Assembly (NCBI RefSeq): GCF_018691265.1
Contig: NW_024881301.1
Span: 9,003,752 to 9,067,751, forward strand
Origin: Tyto alba
Taxonomy: Eukaryota; Chordata; Aves; Strigiformes; Tytonidae
Length of the DNA stretch: 64,000 nucleotides
Direction: 5' to 3'
In this document: positions 37,641 through 51,220 of the stretch, piece after piece
Layout of the letters: every line of letters begins with the position of its first letter
How positions within the stretch are numbered: the stretch's first letter is position 1
Notes under the pieces: model-generated
Databases searched by the model: none
The model's input: only the letters and a program-made list of their open reading frames with translations
Told to the model about the DNA's origin: nothing
Position numbers and translations under genes: made by a program

Positions 37641-40600
37641 CATGGGCCTGGGCATGAACTCTGACAATGAATGAGGTTATCTCTTTGGAGAATGAGTAAC
37701 CAGCTGGAGATGCCTTGGAAGATGAGGAGCAGGGTGAGCACAGACTGCTCCAGCCTCCACCAATCTGTAGCTCAGAAAGTCCACAGTCAGAGACTAAGGA
37801 CTCTGATACATAAGAGAAGTCCTACAGCTGTTCCCTACCTTATGAGTTTAAACTAGGGCACTATATAGTAGGGGACTATACACAGGGCACTACTAGTATG
37901 TTGATAAAACTTCTGCACAGGATTTGCATTCTAGTATATGTCTTTACCTGAATTGCTTCATGCTGCTTAGTTTAAGCCAGAATAATTGTATTCAAGAAAA
38001 CAGTTATTATTTTAACGACATAGATTTAAACATCATAACTTTCTGTTCTAGACAAGGCTTCTGAAAAGCCACGGGGGGTGAATGTCACAGCCAAGACCTG
38101 GACTGAGATCTTCCAAGTATGACTGTAGCAGCATGACTTTTAGACTGATACACCTGAACAAGGAAGGCTTCCTTATCAAAGCTGTTCAGGCATCTGAAAA
38201 AGCACACTCCTGTCATTAACCTCACCTCCTTGTCTTCCAGGTGTTCACATGAGCAATCTCCACTTCAACTGGAAGCTGCCTACTCTGTGTAAAAGGCAAC
38301 AGAAAGCACAAGAGAAAGATGCTAGGTGGAAAAAAACAAACAAACAAAAATACACAACACCTCAAACCCACCTGCAGTAAGTTCAGAGCCTAGCTGGGGG
38401 TACCTGACAGCCAGAGGGAGCTGCTTCTAACTTCCAGAGCACAGCAGAGAAAATATGTCAAATTTAAATGTTTAAACTTAATTTTTAAAAACCTACCAAT
38501 TGCTAAATTGAAATTCTATTTTAAGAAATTTTGTTTTCAGGATCTATTCTGAATTTTCACTGAAGTCAGAATATTGTTCACATCCAGGAAGAGTGAAAAA
38601 TAATTTGTGCTTTTGTACATTCAACAATAAACCTGTCAACAAACCTAAGGCAGATGAGGCAAAATACACAACACTGATGGATTAATTTTCTTTATTCCAG
38701 TGGTCAAGATCACAAGGTAGAGTTTAACTAAAATATCAGAATCACAAAAATAATTTTTTGTGCCAAAATACATATATGAGACCGCTTTTAAAATTTGGAG
38801 TTACAATGTCTAGCCATACAATTTCAAGTCTTTACCACACAAAGTCATTTTCTCTGACAACAGATGAGACCACAGACAAAACCACCAATATATTGTCTAG
38901 ACAGCACTACTGCTGCTCTATTGTCTCAAATGTTTAAGTACACAGTCAATAAATAAATGCAAGCAGAAAAGGACTATTCTGTTTTGTTTTGTTGGTTTTT
39001 TTTTTAGTGTAATAGCTATTTTTATTAATTTGTAAATAATTACAATTATCTTAAAAAACAGAAGTCTGATATATTCAAGAAGTCTGGCCAAAAGATTGTT
39101 TCAGATTACAATAAAATGCATATCATACATTGTCAAAGCTATCTAGCCCATTTCAGACAGGATTTAGGAACCAATTTATAAATAGAAAAATTCTGCTTTC
39201 ACTGAATCCTGTTTGGAAAACAACAAAAAGTATGCCTGGTATCATAGAACATTTTCATACACTCAGTTTTAAACCATTCTATTTTAGTATATTATTTTAA
39301 AAGATGCCTCCAAAAGTTATTGGAAAAGCAACTGATAAATATGGTTTACTGAAGTAAACTAGAGTTCTGTTTTCTGGGTCTCACAGCAGGCAACGTGCAA
39401 ACCGCCTTCCCAAGGGACATTTGCATTACAGAAAAAGTCAAGTAAAACTTGAAGAACAATTTGCAGCATTTTTGCTCTGAAAAACTCTTACGAAAATGTA
39501 ATTTCTTTCAAAGTTCAACTATGAACTACATATGAAAAATGGACTACAACATTTGCAAGCTCCCAAAAATTCAAAGATAGTGAAATTCATATGAATCTAT
39601 AGTATTTTTCATCTTCTCAGCCAGGCACACAGCTGAAATGGCAATTACATTTTAAGATGAGAGAGCAATTCAATATCAGCAATAATCCAGTTGCAACTTA
39701 ATTTTTTCAACTTAGAAATATAAAGGAAAGAAACAGTGACAAGAACTTAAAAGATGAATCAGAAAAAGACCCTATAATAAATGACTGTTATATCCACTGA
39801 AATTACAGCATAGGAGTACTGCTATGGAATCTCATGGAACTTAGATATAATTTGTTTGGTGTGTGTTTGACACACTGTTACTTCACATTTGCACATACCT
39901 GCTTTGTGAAGATGAATTTTCCCAGCTACTGTTTGCCAAATGTCACCCTAAATTGAAAGTAAAATCCCCTTTATTCTCAGTGCTATTTTATCCAAATATA
40001 ATTGACATGATTAGCATGTTAACAAAAATCAGTAATTAAAGTATTTACACTCAATTACTGACAAAACATTGCTGCTCATTTATTCAAGGGCCATATATCC
40101 AAATCTCCTTCAGCAATTAGCTCTTTTCTGAGCAACAGGAATTTCAAGAAGCCAGATGGAAAATACCAACCTTTTGACTAAAACAAAAAGTATGTATAAA
40201 CAATTACAATCACACATGTACACTGTTCTTCATGATTCAATAGCTTGTGTTTTCCTTTGTACATAAAAAACCCAAGTGAAAAGTACAATTAAATTGTAAA
40301 GAAATTCAAAATTAAACAAAAAAAAAAGATGACACCTGCTAAATAACACCCTTATTAAAAGGGAAGAGCTGGATGACATTTTAACTAAACAAGAATTATT
40401 ACCCTAATAGCTATCATTACTGCTGTTCTATTGCTTTCTATACTGACAGATATAATAGTGTTCACAGGCAAGAAGACCAGAAGAAATTACCTTAATTAGC
40501 TTGTCAGGCATCTTGTACAATAGAGGCCATAAGGCTGCCCTAAATTAATTTATCTTTTTATGGTTTTGGATGTACACACATACTCAAATTCATTCAAAGT

Positions 40601-40953
40601 GACCTGTTATGGAAAGTTCACCCACACTGGACGAGTTACTAAAAGTACCTGCATCACCTCCCATCTGAATTTAATGCCAACATCCAGCCGGCAATCTTGT
40701 TACTCCTTAGCCTCGGAGCTCCCCCACCTCTCCATTTCTGTTCCATGTGTAAGCAGATGACAGCTCACTTTAACCTTCCCCTAGGCAAGACTGATGCAGT
40801 CCCACTGAACTCCAGCCTATCAAGGGGCTTTCCAGTCACACAAACCACCTCATCTTCTCCAAGGTCCCTCAGTTTTTTCAGTGCCTCCCATTAACAGGGA
40901 TCACCAGGAACAGACAGGGTATTCCAGATAAAGGGTATTTCTTAATCCTTCTT

Positions 40954-41700
40954 TCACAGAATGGTTTGGGTTGAAAGGGACCTTTAAAGGTCACCTAGAC
41001 CAACCCCCTCCCCTTTCCCCCGCCCTTCCCTGCAATGAGCAGGAACATCTTCAACTAGGATCAGGTTGCTCAGAGCCCATCCAACCTGACCTTGAATATT
41101 TCCAGGGATGGGGGGCATCTATCAGCTCTGTCCTGTTACTACAGGCTCTAGTAATGAGTCTCTCCATCGTTCTTATAAGCCCCCTTTATATATTGAAAAG
41201 CCACAGTAAGGTCTTCCTGGAGCCTTCCCTTCTCTGGGCTGAACAACCCTAACTATCAGATTGTCCTCATACAAGAGGTGTTCCAACCCTTTGATCATTT
41301 TTACAACCCACCTCTGAACCCACTCCAAAAGGTCCATGTCTTTCTTGCACTGTGGACCCCAGAGCTGGATGCAGTATTCCAGGGGTCTCTCCAGAGCTGA
41401 GTAGAGAGGCAGAATCACCTCCCTCAACCTGCTGGCCACGATTTTTATGGTTGGCTTTCTAGGCTACAAGCAGCATGGCTGGCTCATGTCCAATTTTTCA
41501 TCTGCCAGTATCCCCAAGTCCTATGCAGGACTGCTCTCAATTTGTTCCTCCTCCAGTCTGTATTGATACCGGGGATTGCCCTGACCCAGGTGCAGGATCT
41601 TGTGCTTGACCTTGTTGAACTTCAGGACACTCACTCGGGCCCATTTGAGATTCTAGTATCTATTATGGCAGCAGCCACTGTCCCTTAGGATTCTCAGGTC
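40954..41700 (-). mobile_element. CR1 non-LTR retrotransposon, 5'-truncated
   Basis: The plus strand opens TCACAGAATGGTTTGGGTTG, the reverse complement of the CR1 3' end. Upstream on the minus strand, 41,439-41,173 translates to pieces of the reverse-transcriptase C-terminus ([28 protein letters not shown]). Stops and indels show it is dead. The 5' end near 41.7 kb is approximate. Confidence 0.9.
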
Positions 41701-44700
41701 TTTTTCAATACTGCTTTAGAACAGAAATTTCTACATCCTGAAAGCATGGCCCACATCCTTCTTGCTAGAAGTATGATAATAATTTATCTGTATTAAATAG
41801 TCATGACTCTTAACTAATCTGGATTACTCCAATCATGGAGCTTTCAGACAAATTTGGGAGTGGGGGTGGGATGGAGGGAAATATCTCTCTCATCTGAAAA
41901 TGGAGACAACAGGACACAGTAAGAGTCTCACCATTGCCCTACCCAAGGCTCCTTACAATTATCTCCAATACTCCATTGCCCTGTTCATCATCTACCCTGA
42001 GAGCACCTGGCACTATGTTTTGCAACATGCACAGATCTCAGCCAGGCAGCAGCTCTACCTTCCAAGCACATCTGCTTCTGCAGGAGAAAGACATTTCTGC
42101 TGCACCTCAGCAAGCACACTGCAGAAGGAAAGCACTCACTTTCTTCCTGCCTTGGGAGGCAAAACTGGCTTATTTGTAGGTTACAGTCACTTGTCCTAGG
42201 CCAGGGTTGGCTCCTGCAAAGTAGGTGCATCCTCTGTCTTCAACAGAAAAGTTCTTTCAAAAATTATTTCCTTTCAAAACCAAGGTGTTACTTTCCCTCA
42301 CATTCATGTTGTTTCATCTGCCTAAGGAATGAAAATACTCAACTCTTTCCAGCTCCAGACTAGCAATTATAGTGACATGTATGAGGTGTACCAAGCCTAC
42401 AATGATAGCATGTAATGGGAAACCACATAGCATACGCTTACCATTCCTTGTTGGTTTTCCTTTAGACTCATCTTCTGCTGATTTTTCCTCTAACACTTAC
42501 AACTGTTGAAAGAGCTTTAAACACAGTTCATAAAAGCATTTCTGAAAAAGATGTCAAAGACAAACTTTTCCTGAGGGTGTTCTTATTTGATGAAGTGAAG
42601 CAAAGAGAAACCATCTCAGCACTTCTTTTGATGGGGTGGTTTACCAAAATACAGCTCAAAAAAATGTTGAAGTCTTCCGACATCTTCTAAAGATACATTA
42701 AAAATGACATCAGCTTTCTGTTCATCTTTTTAAAAGGCTTTCCATATTAGGCAATGGGTCTTCCCTCTAATTTAGCATTTTTAGCAGCTCAGATTACTCC
42801 CTACCATGCAGGCAACACAATCCAAGCATGAACTAGCCAGCAACACGTAAAACACGTAATCAGACACTACTCTCTGAAGATGTGCAAAGTGAACACAACC
42901 GACAACTTTAGTAAGTTAGCCACTCTACTGGTTTTCTTATTCATTTCAGTGTTCTGGTTCTTCTTATACTGATCTAAACTAGAGGTTTATAAATACAGAA
43001 GAACCTCCTATTTTTCACTTCTTACAAGCTTAAATAGGAAGCTGTATCTGAGAGAAAGTTAGAGGTGCTCCCCATCCAGGAGAAATGGGATTCCTTTTCT
43101 GGTCTTCTAAACTTCAAGAATTCCTAAAGTCCTCACCACTTTTATGAACTTAATGCCTCTAAATGTCATCTTTCAATCAGGAAGCAATACAGTACTATCA
43201 TCCCACAGGTTAGCTTTAAGAATCAACTTTTGCATATTTTTAAACTCTCTCTCCTAGACTAAACATGAAATGAATCTGCTGAAAAACAGGTTCTCCTGTT
43301 TGGAGCAGTTTGTGGACTGCTCCCTGCCAGAATCCACTGCTATTCACAAATAATAACACTAGAAGTGATAACCCTGAAGCTGAGCAGAATTTGAAGTAGT
43401 AAATACCTGTATCTTCAGCCCCCAGAGGAGTGTCATAGTTCACCGGTGGCTGGTCTAAAGACAAGTAAGGTCTGCACAATACAGCACTAAACCCCAAATG
43501 CACAGTAAGAACAAAGGAAAAAACAGAAAGCATTAACTTTGTTAGAACCGTCTATAGGGACGGAGTAGGTAGCACTTCATACTTCTAACAAATACTGGTT
43601 GTAACTCAACATGAAGAAGGGATATTGTCCCCAAGCAAAGTCCTACTCGATATGAAGTGGAGATCCCAGCAATTGCTCCTTATCACACAAACAGACAGGT
43701 TTGCATTTTCTGTTCATACAACACCCAGCATTAAACTGCCAGACTAGGGATGGGGAGAATTATCTAACCATTCCAAACTGGTAGAGACTACTCCATTTTT
43801 TTTAAGTCCCCTCTTGCAGGGAAGGTATTTTCTTCTAGGAGTGCCTGGCAATTTCTATTTGACAAATGCTCTGCTAGTGTTAAGGGTTGGCGATGTGCTT
43901 CATCTGTCCTCGTATCTTCCGGTAGCATGTCATAGCTGTGACTTCTGAATTTTGCTATTTTTGTTAAAGAACTGAGAACTGTTTCACATCCTTGCCAGTA
44001 CAAGTAGGGAGTCCACACAATATCTGTACAGCATCCAGTTCTCCTAGTTAGGAACCGTAATAACCCTTCAGTTCCACGTTTCCAACCAGTGATTTACCCA
44101 TAGCTCCTAGTGAGGAACTCCTTTTGCCTCCATGTTTGTATCTGGTGGAGGAAAATTGTTTGAAGGATACAGGTTCCTATGATATACATAACCTGAAATG
44201 TTGTGAGTTATTTTCTAATCCTAAACTACTTTTCTAGAATGTTCAGGCTGATGTAGAAAATAAAGAAACTACTAATTTTAATGTAAAAAAAACCAAACCC
44301 AACAAACTTGACAGAACTCCATCAGCCTTTGATACATAACTAAACTTAAGTATAATTAGTAGGATAGAAAAATAGAAGTGGTACAATAGCAATGGCATTG
44401 TAAGAATTTCTTATTTTTGACTCAGGTATAAGGATACAGTCTGATAGCAGGACTTGATCGGTGTGATCAAGAGGATAAAGCTGCCACAAATTACGACATA
44501 AAAAGCAGAATTCCCAAAATGAAAGAAAGAGAAAAGACCAGGAGATTGTCACCGACAGGAATCAAGACTTATAAACAGGAAAAAATAAGGGGGGGGTTGG
44601 GAAATGAAGAATCTTCAAGCATGGCACAGTAAGAAAGCATGGCACAGCATGAAAAGTACATAAAAAGTATACCAGCCCTTCCAAGTGTCTGCTCTGGACA

Positions 44701-46619
44701 AACAGAAACAAAAATTAAGGAAGGTATCTGCACTGCTACTTTTGGTCCTGAAAATTTGAAGGCTGGATCCCCTTACACAGGCTTCCTGTACAACCAGTGA
44801 GAGACATAGGCTCCTCTAGAGGAGCAATGATTTTAAGGACACCTAAATATTTCTTTTTTTTCCAGCCCTAACATTTAACAGACAGTTTAGAGCAGAAATA
44901 AAATTGTGTTATATGACCTGCTCTTCTCATTATGCTAGTCTTTGTTGTCATCAAACAAGTTGGCAACAAGACTAGTCAGATAGCCTTGCAGAGCTAGATG
45001 CTTAGAAATTAGGCAATGTGAATATACCCTACTTGTTAAGTTTCAAATATGCCGTAAAAGCAGAGCAGCTTCAAACAACACGAAATACAAAACAGGCTAC
45101 AGAGTGCTGATTTTAAACCTCTGAAATCTAATTAATGGAAGAAAACAAAAGATTACTGCTCAGTTGGCATGCCAGTCAAGCTAGTGTCCTTTTAAATAAT
45201 TCCCTAGTTTAAACTAATGACATTTATAGTCAGTAATGGACTTCAGGTGGAATTCATCTTCCAAATTTAGACATCCATCTGGGGGTGAGATGAATCATGC
45301 AGTGAAAGTGCTTATTTCTCTCCACTGACTATAAAGGGAGCCTACAGGACTAGCTCACGTACAGGCAGCCAAAGCTGGTGTTCACCAACCTGCCTCCTGA
45401 TACCTAATGCTCAAGTTCCCACTGCATACCATGACTAATGGTCATCTATCACTGAATCAAAAAATTAGGCTAGAAAAATTTTCTTTCAACAAGGTAAGAA
45501 GCAGCACTGACCTAAATTAGCATATGGAATTAGCTTAAATTGTATGTAAATATTGGCAGTCACTATTTTCCCGATGTACAACAGTTAGAGGTCTGTTTGT
45601 GGAAAAATAAGCACACCTTTCAAATAAATCCCCCATATATCTGACATCTTTGTACAAATCTTAACACCTGTTGAATATGAAAGAACTATTCTAAAATAAT
45701 GCAACCACATATAGAAAGCTATCCAGAAGCCCTTATCTCCATAAAATGATGCACAACTGGATGAAAATATATTACCAAGTCTACTAATTGCCTAAACTCA
45801 GTCTGAACATTAAGAATGTCTCTACAGAAAATGGGAACTTAGGATTCAAAAATCACTGACATAGTAAAGTATACTACTAAATCACAATGATCTATTAAGA
45901 TTGAAGCAAGCAGTAAAAATCTTCTGTGATTTGTGCAGCTGCCACCTTAACAAAAGGAAGAGAACAGCTATATTCAATAGCAGCCCCTTGTTTCAAATAG
46001 TGTCAATTTTCTCGAATGCAGTATTTCTGTCCAGCACAACGCCCTCTTAATATTACTTTTCCATTTACAGGTAGAGAGATCCCCTGATTATTTCAATAGT
46101 CACTGCAGCCACAAAGAAGTATATTTTTATCAATAAGCTGGTCACATACAACAGAGAAATATGGGGGCTTAGCATGTCTGGCGGAGGGAAGTGCTACACA
46201 AAATCATCACAAAGGAGTCTGAAGGGAGAGCAGAAATAACCAGCCTAAAGACAGCTCAGACCATGCATTTGTTTGATGAAGACCCACTCAAAAACGCCTC
46301 TTCCTTAAAACACCTCTTTTCCTAAAGGGCCTCTATTGTGTGAGGAGTGCATGAGAGAAATGTGTTTGGAAGTGCATCTATTACATGACCAAAGAGGTAC
46401 TATGCAGCAGTAAGAGGACAAAAATCATAGAAAATTAGGCCACCAATTGACACGTACCTGCAGTCCTAACCCTGCCCTGAACATGACCCTTGCTTCATGG
46501 AGATTTTATATTTTGGTAGCATACACAAGGTCACACAAAGAGAAAAATATGAAGCCAGTGGCCCTAAAACACCCCTTAAATAGCTTACTGCCCCGTTTTG
46601 GACCAAAGTGAGAGAAATT

Positions 46620-46640
46620 AAAAAAAAAAAAAAAAAAAAA
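46620..46640 (+). repeat. A21 run beside an old CR1
   Basis: A 21-base A homopolymer adjoins the 3' boundary of the old CR1 element that begins near 46,650. Confidence 0.85.
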
Positions 46641-46649
46641 GTGTAGGGG

Positions 46650-47985
46650 GACAGGGCAAGCTTTACAACAAAGGAATGGCTGTATTGAGCAAGACCCAAA
46701 GGTCCATGTCCACATACCCCTCACTAACAGCAGCCAAAATAGATACCAAATGAAGAATGTAAGAACACAATAAATATATAGTAAAACCTCTCCAGAATAC
46801 TCCCCGAGACCCCAACAGTTTGCAGAAGCAGGATTTCCTGAACAAGAATAGGTATTTGCATCTGATGATTCTTCTTCCATGAAACAGCAGTTTCCCTCTG
46901 CACTGATGTAATGTTTAGCCTCCTTAAATTCCTGAGGCAAGAAATTCTATAGCTTAATTACATGTTCGGTTGAGAACCACCTCCTTTTGTCTGTTTTCAA
47001 TTCATCAGCTGCTAGTTTCATTAGATGTGTCTGCACACTAAAAAAAGACAGTGAACAAACACTCCCAATTTATGTCCTGTTGGGTATCGAACACTTTACA
47101 GGATTTTATCACACCATTTTTTGGTCACCATTTCTACCCTAACAAATTCATGCTGCTCCCCTTACAAAAACTGTTTCATATTTGCTCTTTGTTGAAACTT
47201 TAACTATGTTCTTTTTGAGAAAACGATAGTATTAGGGGCGAGTGGGACAGAACTATATAATTATTTTAATATAATTTTTAAAATAATATAATCATTACTC
47301 TCCTTTCCTTTTCTAACCATTTCTAGTGGCAATGATCAGCCCTGAGCTCATCTTTTAAGATGTGAAGGTAAGGTTGCTCCTCCCCACCTTCAAATACACC
47401 ACATGAAGCTATTTATGGGAAATTTCATCTGCCATTTTACCGTCCAGTTGCTGAGCACTGTCAAGTCCTTGTGCAATGCTAGGGTCTGCCTTTGCATCTA
47501 CTACCCACCAGTAAAGTCTGTGAGCTCACTTTTTTCCTATATCTTTATGATTTTCTGTATCTTCATGAACTTGAACATGCTCCATTAACATAACCTGGGA
47601 GAACTGTTATGCAGGACCCCTCTCTACCCTGTTTACTCCAATTCTCCATTTCTTATGTTTTAATCATTCATTTAACCACATGAAGTCCTTTTGCCTATCC
47701 TATGGCTGCTTAGTTTCTTCAAAATTCTTTGGTGGGGGCCCCTGTCAAATGCCCTTTAGAAATCCAAGTAAGCTATTTCTGTCATATCTTTCTTATTCAT
47801 GTGCTTGCCTTCAAAAAACTTCCAGTGACTTTGCAAAACATGACATCCCTTCATAGCAGGCTCTTAACTCTCCCTCAATATATCATGTTTATCCATGTTG
47901 TCCTTATTATTATTTTGACTGATTTACTTAGTACAGTTGTCAGGCTTACTGATCTGTAGTGCCCCCAGAAGGCTTTTTTTTTTTT
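46650..47985 (-). mobile_element. Ancient CR1 family element, about 1.3 kb
   Basis: The plus strand runs from GGAATGGCTGTATTGAGCAAG and CAAAGGTCCATG, through GGGAAATTTCATCTGCCATT and CAAATGCCCTTTAGAAATCC, to GTCAGGCTTACTGATCTGTA. These are landmarks, in order, of the reverse complement of a CR1 lineage common in turtles, crocodilians and birds. It is far more diverged than the copies at 48.7 and 49.9 kb. No open reading frame survives. Confidence 0.8.
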
Positions 47986-48705
47986 CAATAATATCAGTGT
48001 CACATGCAGATTAAGACATTACAGATCATACATAAATACATTTATCTTAAGTAGATGCTGTGTTTGTTGATTACTGTTGACAGTAAAATGATCCTTGCTT
48101 GCTTGCTATTTGGAAAGCTGTACTTCCAAGTGCACATACCAGCTTCTCTAAAGATGTGTGTTGGGGTTTATTTCCTCTGAAGGTTTAAGCAGTATCTTTG
48201 GGAAGATCTGTAAATACATGATAAAGATTTACTGTAACAGTATTACTACAAACATTCAGTCGTATCAAAAAACCTCCCTTATCTTTCCAGTCTGTAAATG
48301 GTAGTTCCATAAATATGTGCTCCTGTGAAGTAGTAGCCATTCAGTCATTTAATAGCTGCCCTAATTACCAGAAAACACAAATGAGCTTGTGAAAACACAG
48401 TTATTCATTTACAAATGAGATATTGTTCAAAGGGAAGTATAACCTTTAATGTCTTGCTAGAAGATTGGAATTGAGAACCTCTGCAAAAATTACAATCAAT
48501 GAGCAGGCAACTTGAGACAAAGATTAAACCTAGCCAATTTTCAGTATACATAAGGTATTTTTATACTCACCAACTGTGTGAAATTGCGGTTTTGTTTCAC
48601 AAGGTTTCTAACTGCCCTCTAATTTTCAAGTCCAAGTTCACCCTATTTTTCTTCAATATAGAATTGACTTTCATCTTATTTTCTATTCATATTCTGATCC
48701 TACTC

Positions 48706-49159
48706 AAGTGGGTCCAGAGGAGGTCATGATCAGGGGGCTGGAGCACCTCCCCTGTGTGAGGCCAGGCTGAAAGAGTTGGGGCTGTTCAGCCTGGAGAAGA
48801 GACGGCTCTGGGGAGACCTTAGAGTGGCCTTCTAGTAATTAAAGAGGGACTACAAGAAAGGTGGGGAGGGACTCTTTATCAGGGAGTGTAATGATAGGAT
48901 GACAGGTAATGGTTTTAAACTGAAAGAGGGAAGATTTAGACTAGATATTGGGGAGAAATTGTTTACTGTGAGGGTGGTGAGAACCTGGCACAGGTTGCCC
49001 AGAGAAGCTGTGGTGCCCCCTCCCTGGAAGGGTTCAAGGCCAGGCTGGACGGGGCTTTGAGAAACCTGGTCTGGTGGAAAGTGTCCCTGCCCATGGCAGG
49101 GGGGTTGGAACTAAATGACCTTTAATGTCCCTTCCAACCTAAACCATTCTATGATTCTA
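48706..49159 (+). mobile_element. CR1 retrotransposon 3' fragment
   Basis: The plus strand has GTCCAGAGGAGGTCATGATC, GGGGCTGTTCAGCCTGGAGA, GGTGGTGAGAACCTGGCACA, CCCTGCCCATGGCAGGGGGG and the terminal CCATTCTATGATTCTA. This is the canonical CR1 3' end in forward orientation, with moderate divergence. Confidence 0.95.
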
Positions 49160-49940
49160 CAAAGCCCAAAGACAAAGAGTTCAAAACAAACAAGTCCCAT
49201 CTTACTAAACTGATCAGGCGCCTTTCTGTGATACAAGCTCAAATGCTAGGTTTCATTGTGACCATGCTTTTATTGGTAATCTGTTAAACATAATAGTGTG
49301 TTTAAATCCATATGCAACTTTCAGCTCCTTTTTCACCTCTGTATTTTGTATTAGTCTAATGGAAGTTTGCAGTTCTAACACTAACACAGCAACAGCATGG
49401 ATTTATCAATTTAGTATGTTTAGTCAAATGTAGGGAGAAAAACAAAAACAACACCTTATCACCATTGGCAAAGAAACCACTGGAGCATGTGTAGAGTTCA
49501 TAATCTAAGTTTTTACAGAATTCTGAAGAAAAAAAAAAAAAGGATATTATCACATATGTTGAAAAACTACCTTTCCAAATATGAGTTTAAAACATTTCCT
49601 TGACTTAAAAGCCCCTGGTACTGCTCAGTTTTCCAGGCAGCAGAGAAGTTAAAGTTACCCAACTCCTCACCACTGCTACCACAAGGATGGGGAGAGGACA
49701 CAATGGACAATAAAGCTATACACAGACTTTATATTAATAGCAGAAAGCAAAGAAACACAAGAGAACAATGCAGTTGCAAAGAGTTACCTCTCCTCTTTCC
49801 AGGTTGTCATGAGAAAGCTGGCAGAAACAACAACAAAAAAATAGCTGCCAAAACAAACAAAAATATTCTGCCTTTCAACACCTGTGTTTTGTTTCAACTA
49901 CCACATTTACTGTTGTGACCCTCTTAAACCCTTTCATGAA

Positions 49941-51220
49941 AATCACAGAACAGCTGAAGTTGGAAGTGACTTCTGGAGGTAGTCTACTCCAACCTCCCTG
50001 CTCAAACCTATGTCAAAGACAGCAAGTTACTCAAGTCTGTGTCCAGCTGGGTTTTGAGTTATTGCCAAGGATGGAGAATCCACGACTTTTCTGGACGACC
50101 TGTTCAAACATTCCATCACCCTTACAACAAAAAACACTGTATTTTTTTCTTATATTTAAATGGAATTTCCTGTATTACAATTTCTGCCCGTTGCCTCTTG
50201 TCATGTTACCAGACACTACTGAGAGGAGCCTGGCTCTGTCCTCTTTACTTCACCCCATCAGGTATTTATACATATAGGATCCTCCCGAGCCTTCATTCTC
50301 TCATTCTCTTCTCCAGGTTGAGCAGCCCCAGCTCTCTGAGGCTTTTCTTTACAGGAGAGATACTCCAGGTTCTTGGGTGTCTTAGTGGCCCTTTGTTAAG
50401 ATTCTCTCCACTATGTCCATGTTTTGCTTGTACCGGGGAGCCCACAAGTGGACACAGCACTCCAGGTGTGGCCTCACCAGTGCTGAGTAGAGTAGAAGGA
50501 TCACCTCCTCTTCTCCTAATGCATCCAGGACACCACCAGCCACCTTTACTGCAAGGGCACATTGCTGGCTCATGTACATCTTCTCCAACAGGACTCCCCA
50601 GTCTTTTCCTGTCAATATACTGGAAAGCCAAGTAGCCCCCCAGCATGTACTGGTGCCTGGGGTTGTTTCTCTCCAGGGGCAGGACTTGGCATTTCCCTTT
50701 ACAGAAATTCATGAGGTTCTTGTCAGTCAACACCTCTGATCTGTTGAGTTCCCTCTGGATGGTGGCACCAACCTCTGGTCTATCAACCGCTCCTCCCAGT
50801 TTTGTACCCTCTGCAAACTTGTCAAGGGTGCATCTCTCTGTGACCACCTAGGTCAGTAATGAAGCTGTTAAACAGGACTGGCCCTGGTATTGAACCCTGA
50901 GTTACAACACTAGTGACTGGCTTCCAGATGGACTGTGTCACTGACAACAACCCTTTAAGCTTGACAGTTTGGCCAGTTTACAGTTGCTCTCACAGTTCGC
51001 TCACCTGGCACATACTTCTTCGGTTTGTCTATGAAGATGCTATGGGAGACCATGCCAAAAATCTTACTAAAGCCAAGATAAACAACATCCACTACTCTGC
51101 TCTCATCCACCCAATCAGTCATCTCATCGCAGGAGGTGGTTAATCATGATTTCCCCTTCATAAATTCATGATATGCTGACAGCTCCAAATCAACTTCTAG
51201 TCTTTTACATTTGGAAGTTA
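49941..51220 (-). mobile_element. CR1 retrotransposon, about 1.3 kb, 5'-truncated
   Basis: The element begins on the plus strand at AATCACAGAACAGCTGAAGT and ends beyond CATGATTTCCCCTTCATAAA, both reverse complements of CR1 3' and RT regions. Within it, 50,615-50,382 on the minus strand reads YSALVRPHLECCVHLWAPRY, part of the RT C-terminus, but frames are interrupted. It lies head to head with the copy at 48.7 kb, about 780 bases apart. Confidence 0.92.

Noticed and set aside
50039..50635. Open frame of 198 residues on the plus strand
   Set aside because: It is the antisense of a CR1 element, not a gene.
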